DNA of 35,244 nt, taken from contig NW_003156235.1 of NCBI RefSeq assembly GCF_000003605.2, positions 83,788 through 119,031 of the forward strand, read 5' to 3'. Each line of letters opens with the position of its first letter. The first letter of the stretch is position 1. Origin of the DNA: Saccoglossus kowalevskii. Taxonomy: Eukaryota > Hemichordata > Enteropneusta > Harrimaniidae. The notes below the pieces were generated by a model, which saw nothing but the letters and a program-made list of their open reading frames with translations, was not told the origin of the DNA and ran no database searches. This document shows positions 31,070 through 35,244 of this stretch, one piece after another. The position numbers and the translations under genes were made by a program.

Positions 31070-32959
31070 ATTGTTATTTGCTTTGAGCATTTATGGAGGA
31101 ATAAATGAAAAATTACTATGAAAGTTAATAAATCTATTTCGCAGCTTTCTAAAAATCTAAACTAATGCAGAGACTGTTTGTGATATTGTATTCAAGACAT
31201 CGTTCTGGCTCATTAGCATAACTGCTTACCATGCATAAACACCGATTACAATTAGTTTACCATGTTGCTATTATAATGTATTGTTATTTTGAACTGTTTC
31301 CAGTTTGAGGATGCATTGGTGACATAATTACTATTTTTTGAGTCGATTCAAATCATGGTTGTCCCACATTCTGAGGCAAAGTGCAACTAGACATGAGTGA
31401 AACAAATTCATGTGTATCAATAAGTTGAGGTTGGGAGATTTTGAAATGACGTCTCGCACATGTGCAACTTATATCATGCATGCAAGAGACCTCTTTCATG
31501 ACCCCTGAAGGTCACACATCCTGGTACTTTCATTGGTATGACAGTGTCACAAGTGTACACAATTTTGGTATTTGAATGTGTTGTTTTGTTTCTAACAGAA
31601 AATATTACTCTAATAAGTAAAAAAAAAACTATCTGTAAAAATCAGGGCTGAAATATCAATAAATTAAATTTATTTTTGATTTTCATAACCAATGAAATTA
31701 CCAGCATCTTTTAGAGGTCATGGAAGTGACATGTTTAGAAGACTTTTGGAACTACTAAATTATATTCAAATTACTATTAAATAATTTTTAATAAAAATTC
31801 AAGAAATATTTTGTAAAACCACAGACATCTTGAATTTATTTATCGATAGTCTGTTATGTCAAAAGGTTTGCATCACCCAATCAGATTGTCAGGATTATTA
31901 TTACATAATATGGTGATATAGATTATTACACTGAACTTACATGATGTATGGAATAAATTCCATTGTGGAATTTAAGAGACATGAAATGACTTTCTAATCA
32001 AGCAAATGTATTTATAGTTTATTTTATTTCACGATACTGACAATTTTTACCTGTTGTGCTCGCTTGTACATGTACACTGGCTAATATGGTTACTTTGCAT
32101 ACTTGCGGATTCTTTGAAGCGTTATGTTCACCTGTCTGGCTTAGTTACACTCACAGATTAGTATGTGTCAGTGTACTTTGTTGTCTGCGTTGTGAGAGGT
32201 CAGTAACCCAGAAACAGTATGGTTGACAGAGCTGTCATACTTGCATGTACGCATGGAGTGTTCTAATTGGGCGTAGGGTATGCCATGTCTCGTCACATTG
32301 CCTCATGGGAGTTATGTAACAATACATTTTGTGGCGTTTTTTTTCGTGGTCACATCCACATCTTGTAGGTACAGACTTGTGTATTATGTAACCAGATAAA
32401 GATTTAGTACATGTATGATGTACAGCCATTGCCAGATTGTGAGCAAAGAAACATACAAAATTCTTGCCATGTGGCTGTCATTGTTCCCATGCTGAAAAGC
32501 AACATCATCTTCTGAAACATAAATGCTTGGGAATAAAGCTACTAAACGAGCTGACTGGTGGAATTCTACTTGTCCGGAACTGAAATAAACAACCATAGTT
32601 ACATTGTACATCAGGGATTGAAATAGAATGTTTTCCTTGCATGCACATTTTTGAAATTTGAAATTTACCTGCACTAAATTGTTGTGAAATGCACCAAGTT
32701 ATAATAAAATTTACGGGTTCTCGATCAATGTGAACACGAAAGAATTTGCTTTTTTTTAGTTACCTTACAATATTTGTTGAACTTAATTTAGGCTTAGTGA
32801 ATATAATGAGAAAATGTTGTGTTCAGTGCTACATGCATAGTGTGCACATTATATTTTGAGTTTACTTGCACTAGCTAATAATCTATGTGCATAGTGCAGT
32901 GTGCACCAGAGTATTTCGACCCCTGTACATGTACACTTCCTGTAAAACACATTGAATTA

Positions 32960-33115
32960 GCTACATGCCATTTTAGCGAATTTGGTTCAATACATGAATT
33001 AACAAAATTTTAGTTAAAATGCCAACAATCTCATTGTGAGAATATACTTTATTCTAAATTAGCGACTTCTTGAATTAGCAAAATTACAGGTTAGCTAAAA
33101 TGAAATGCTAGTATT
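32960..33115 (+). repeat. Degenerate repeat with TTAGCGA/AATTAGC words
   Basis: Repeated words ATTTTAGCGAATTTGG, AATTAACAAAATTTTAG, AATTAGCGACTTCTTGAATT and TTAGCTAAAATG form partly inverted and partly direct repetition. A shared ATACTTTATT word links it loosely to 35124-35244. Edges are not defined. Confidence 0.4.
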
Positions 33116-33330
33116 GTATATGTACATGCCTATATTGGACATGTGCTTTTAAGTAGACTAAGAATTTGCATAATAATGACAATTCCTTATGCGTAGACAG
33201 TCCATGCTATATATTCATACATGTATATGCCTTCTAGGGATATCAACCTACAATGTCTTAATCCTCTACAACTGTACCCATAATAGTCACCTTGACTGCA
33301 TGACACCATACCCTTCCTCTTATACACACG

Positions 33331-33625
33331 TACAGTACACTATGGTCCTAGCGTAACTTAACATTTAGCAAGGTTTAAACTGACCTAGAGCGAGCTTAGC
33401 GTACTTTCAAAATTGATGTGTATGTACATCTTAAAGGTAATTTGCCGAAACACGCCTGATTTTAGAAACATGGGTAAATACTACAAAAAATAAGCTAAAA
33501 TTATGAATGGCAATTTAACTTGATGTATAAGTTTTTAAACAAATATAAAAAGTTTTTAAGAATAGGCAAAGTCATCCAATAGCCAGCTTGAAAGTTAAGC
33601 TACCTCTGGACTGGACTATACTGTA
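33331..33625 (+). mobile_element. MITE with TACAGTA ends
   Basis: A roughly 295-bp element. Left end TACAGTACACTATGGTCCTA; the right end reverse complement reads TACAGTATAGTCCAGTCCAG; both continue to a shared CTTAAC. About two thirds of the first 32 positions agree, so this is an old copy. The TA-CAGT start is Tc1/mariner-like. Confidence 0.55.
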
Positions 33626-33931
33626 CACCAGACATGCGGAGTAGTTTAGATCTCATTGTACTGGCCAAAAAAACGAGAGCTTTTAGAAGGAGCTTATATG
33701 ATGTATTGCTGTAGGCATAGCTGCCACTGCACCCAGTTTCATGGTTAAGTTTAATAAAATTACCCAAATATTTAGATTTGCAATATCAAAAATATCTATT
33801 TTTGAAAGGCACCAATGCAAACTTTTTGGTCATCAAGGGCATTAATTGTTGTAATGAGTTCTGAGTAGTGTTGGTGTGACATTTGTTCAAATATTATTTT
33901 GATTTAAAGTAAAGATTGGATGTTTCACCTC

Positions 33932-33945
33932 GGGGGGGGGGGGGG
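33932..33945 (+). repeat. Homopolymer G14
   Basis: Fourteen consecutive G bases in AT-rich intron DNA; its length is likely to be uncertain in any assembly. Confidence 0.9.
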
Positions 33946-34082
33946 AGATCAGGAATTTCCATGTATTAAGTGAACAACTAGGAGACTACATCTCAAAGGT
34001 CTATTGGTGTTTGTGTTAGACTCGACTATGTGACTTTTGTATAGCGCATGTAGTTCATGAAGCACTACACAAATCACCATGG

Positions 34083-34160
34083 GGATGCATCATGCACAAT
34101 AGGGGTATCACAACTGCAATGCACCATGGGAATACCACCATAGTGCACCATGAGAGTACA
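34083..34160 (+). repeat. Array of GCAYCATGGGARTACCA-type words
   Basis: Three imperfect head-to-tail words (GCATCATGCACAATAGGGGT, GCACCATGGGAATACCACCA, GCACCATGAGAGTACAAC) resemble the motif found in both segmental repeats at 17660-17816 and 19884-20040. Probably a remnant of the same repeat family. Confidence 0.5.
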
Positions 34161-35123
34161 ACATATCAACTAATTTGCATAATAATAGGATGTGTTAATT
34201 GCCTCTATTGTATGCAGTGTTATAATTATGCTCTATTATTCTTCTGGCATGGGAATGCCAGGGTGGGCACTGCATGGTAATGCAGGCATACCTTTAAATC
34301 AAAGGCCTCCATATTAAAAATAAATAGGCTGATAAAATATGTGTTTGCCACGTGTGGGTTTTCAAGTGAAAATTCTGTTAAACAAATACTTGTATGTATT
34401 TTGTGTGCATCGCTTCGAGTACTGTGCATGTTGTACAAACATGCGTGTATGCTGGTGAATTACAATTTCTGTCCTTGACTTTGAATATTCTGTGGAAGCT
34501 GGTTAATGAAAAAAAAATTACAATACAGGATGGAAGATAATTGCCTTGTATCAATTGTTAGTAAGCTTTTCTCCTATCTTTCCAAGTGAATGGAATGAGA
34601 CCTGCTTCTTTTGTCACAGGTCAAATCTGAGCTTTGTGTAAACATCTCTGTGCAGGTCATGACCTTTTCTAATGTAGGGAAATTAATCCCTATTTTAAAG
34701 TGGTGCAGTGTTTTGTGTAATTCTATATAGCAGTTGGTGAAGAAAAAAAACATAATTATGATATTTAATTTATTCATTGAATCAAATTTTTCCGATCTGA
34801 TAATAAAATATAATTGTCAACATTTGAAGTCAGACTCTGCAGTTATCTAAATTGTAGAAGGCGTATTCATAATGTAGGTCATGCAGCAGATTTATTCGTA
34901 ATTTACACTAAAAAGGAAAGGGTTTATCTGAATGCACATGTTTGTACAGATTGTAATAATAATAATCTCTATTGCTTTTGTATCCTTATTAGGATTTTGA
35001 ATAAATTGCAATACAAATGTGAAGAAAGAGACAAACAAAATGAGAAAAAAACAAAAACTGATAACCTAAATAAATAAGGTACAAATAAAACAGAAAAATT
35101 GTATTATAGGTGAATTGTTATAC

Positions 35124-35244
35124 AGTGGAATACTTTATTTTCGCTGGAATTAATTTTCGCTGAAAAGGCTTTTTGGGCTTTTTGCGGTATGGAATTTATT
35201 TTCACTGATTTCTGATGAGTTTAATGTGAAATATAGGAAAAAAA
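35124..35244 (+). mobile_element. Partial MITE with TACAGTGG end, cut by the window edge
   Basis: Begins TACAGTGGAATACTTTATTT and contains repeated TTTTCGCTG words. The right end is outside the window. Assignment rests on the TA-CAGT start and internal repetition only. Confidence 0.35.

Larger units (their letters stand above)
23973..35244 (+). other. ERK intron 1 (5' part, over 11.2 kb)
   Basis: From the exon 1 donor to the window end no ERK exon 2 (the stretch with the VAIKK lysine) was recognised, so intron 1 is at least 11.27 kb. It holds a TTAA MITE (about 26612), MITEs with TA ends (29165, 30888, 33331, 35124), repeat fragments near 32960 and 34083 and a G14 tract. The stretches 24000-26600 and 26800-29150 show nothing else I can support. 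Confidence 0.8.

Overview
The window is nuclear DNA of a bilaterian animal, most likely a marine invertebrate (deuterostome or lophotrochozoan; I cannot place it more closely). The evidence is spliced genes with GT-AG introns, AT-rich intergenic DNA, many short non-autonomous transposons (MITEs), and a first coding exon that reads unmistakably as an ERK-type MAP kinase. No bacterial operons, CRISPR arrays or intact RNA genes are visible.

Three protein-coding genes are supported, all on the + strand. (1) 517-1963: the last three coding exons of an IFI44/IFI44L-like GTPase (Walker A, DxxG and THVD motifs); the 5' part lies outside the window. (2) 8868-14913: a complete eight-exon gene for a secreted proteinase K-type subtilase (S8A) of 369 residues, with signal peptide, I9 propeptide, Asp130/His165/Ser317 triad and oxyanion Asn252. 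It has a probable 5'UTR exon and a probable spliced 3'UTR whose intron holds a 24-bp minisatellite. (3) 23860-23972: coding exon 1 of an ERK1/2 (MAPK1/3) orthologue with a TISU-type start. The remaining 11.3 kb is the start of its intron 1, and no further ERK exon is visible.

The rest is accessory DNA. A MITE family with TTAA at both ends has five recognisable members (4773, 13730, 18544, 22171, about 26612); for one, a paralogous empty site inside the window suggests that TTAA is the target duplication. A divergent segmental repeat occurs twice (about 17640-18830 and 19870-20610). It carries a SINE-like 250-bp core that also occurs inverted between the two copies and can form a hairpin with one compensatory change. 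A decayed LINE reverse transcriptase lies at about 21205-21445. The ERK intron holds several MITEs with TA ends (29165, 30888, 33331, 35124). An assembly gap of 102 N lies in intron 4 of the protease gene.

The three genes show no sign of acting together: one looks like innate immunity, one is a secreted protease, one is core signalling. No new multi-gene system is evident; the most interesting material is the repeat biology and the protease gene structure.
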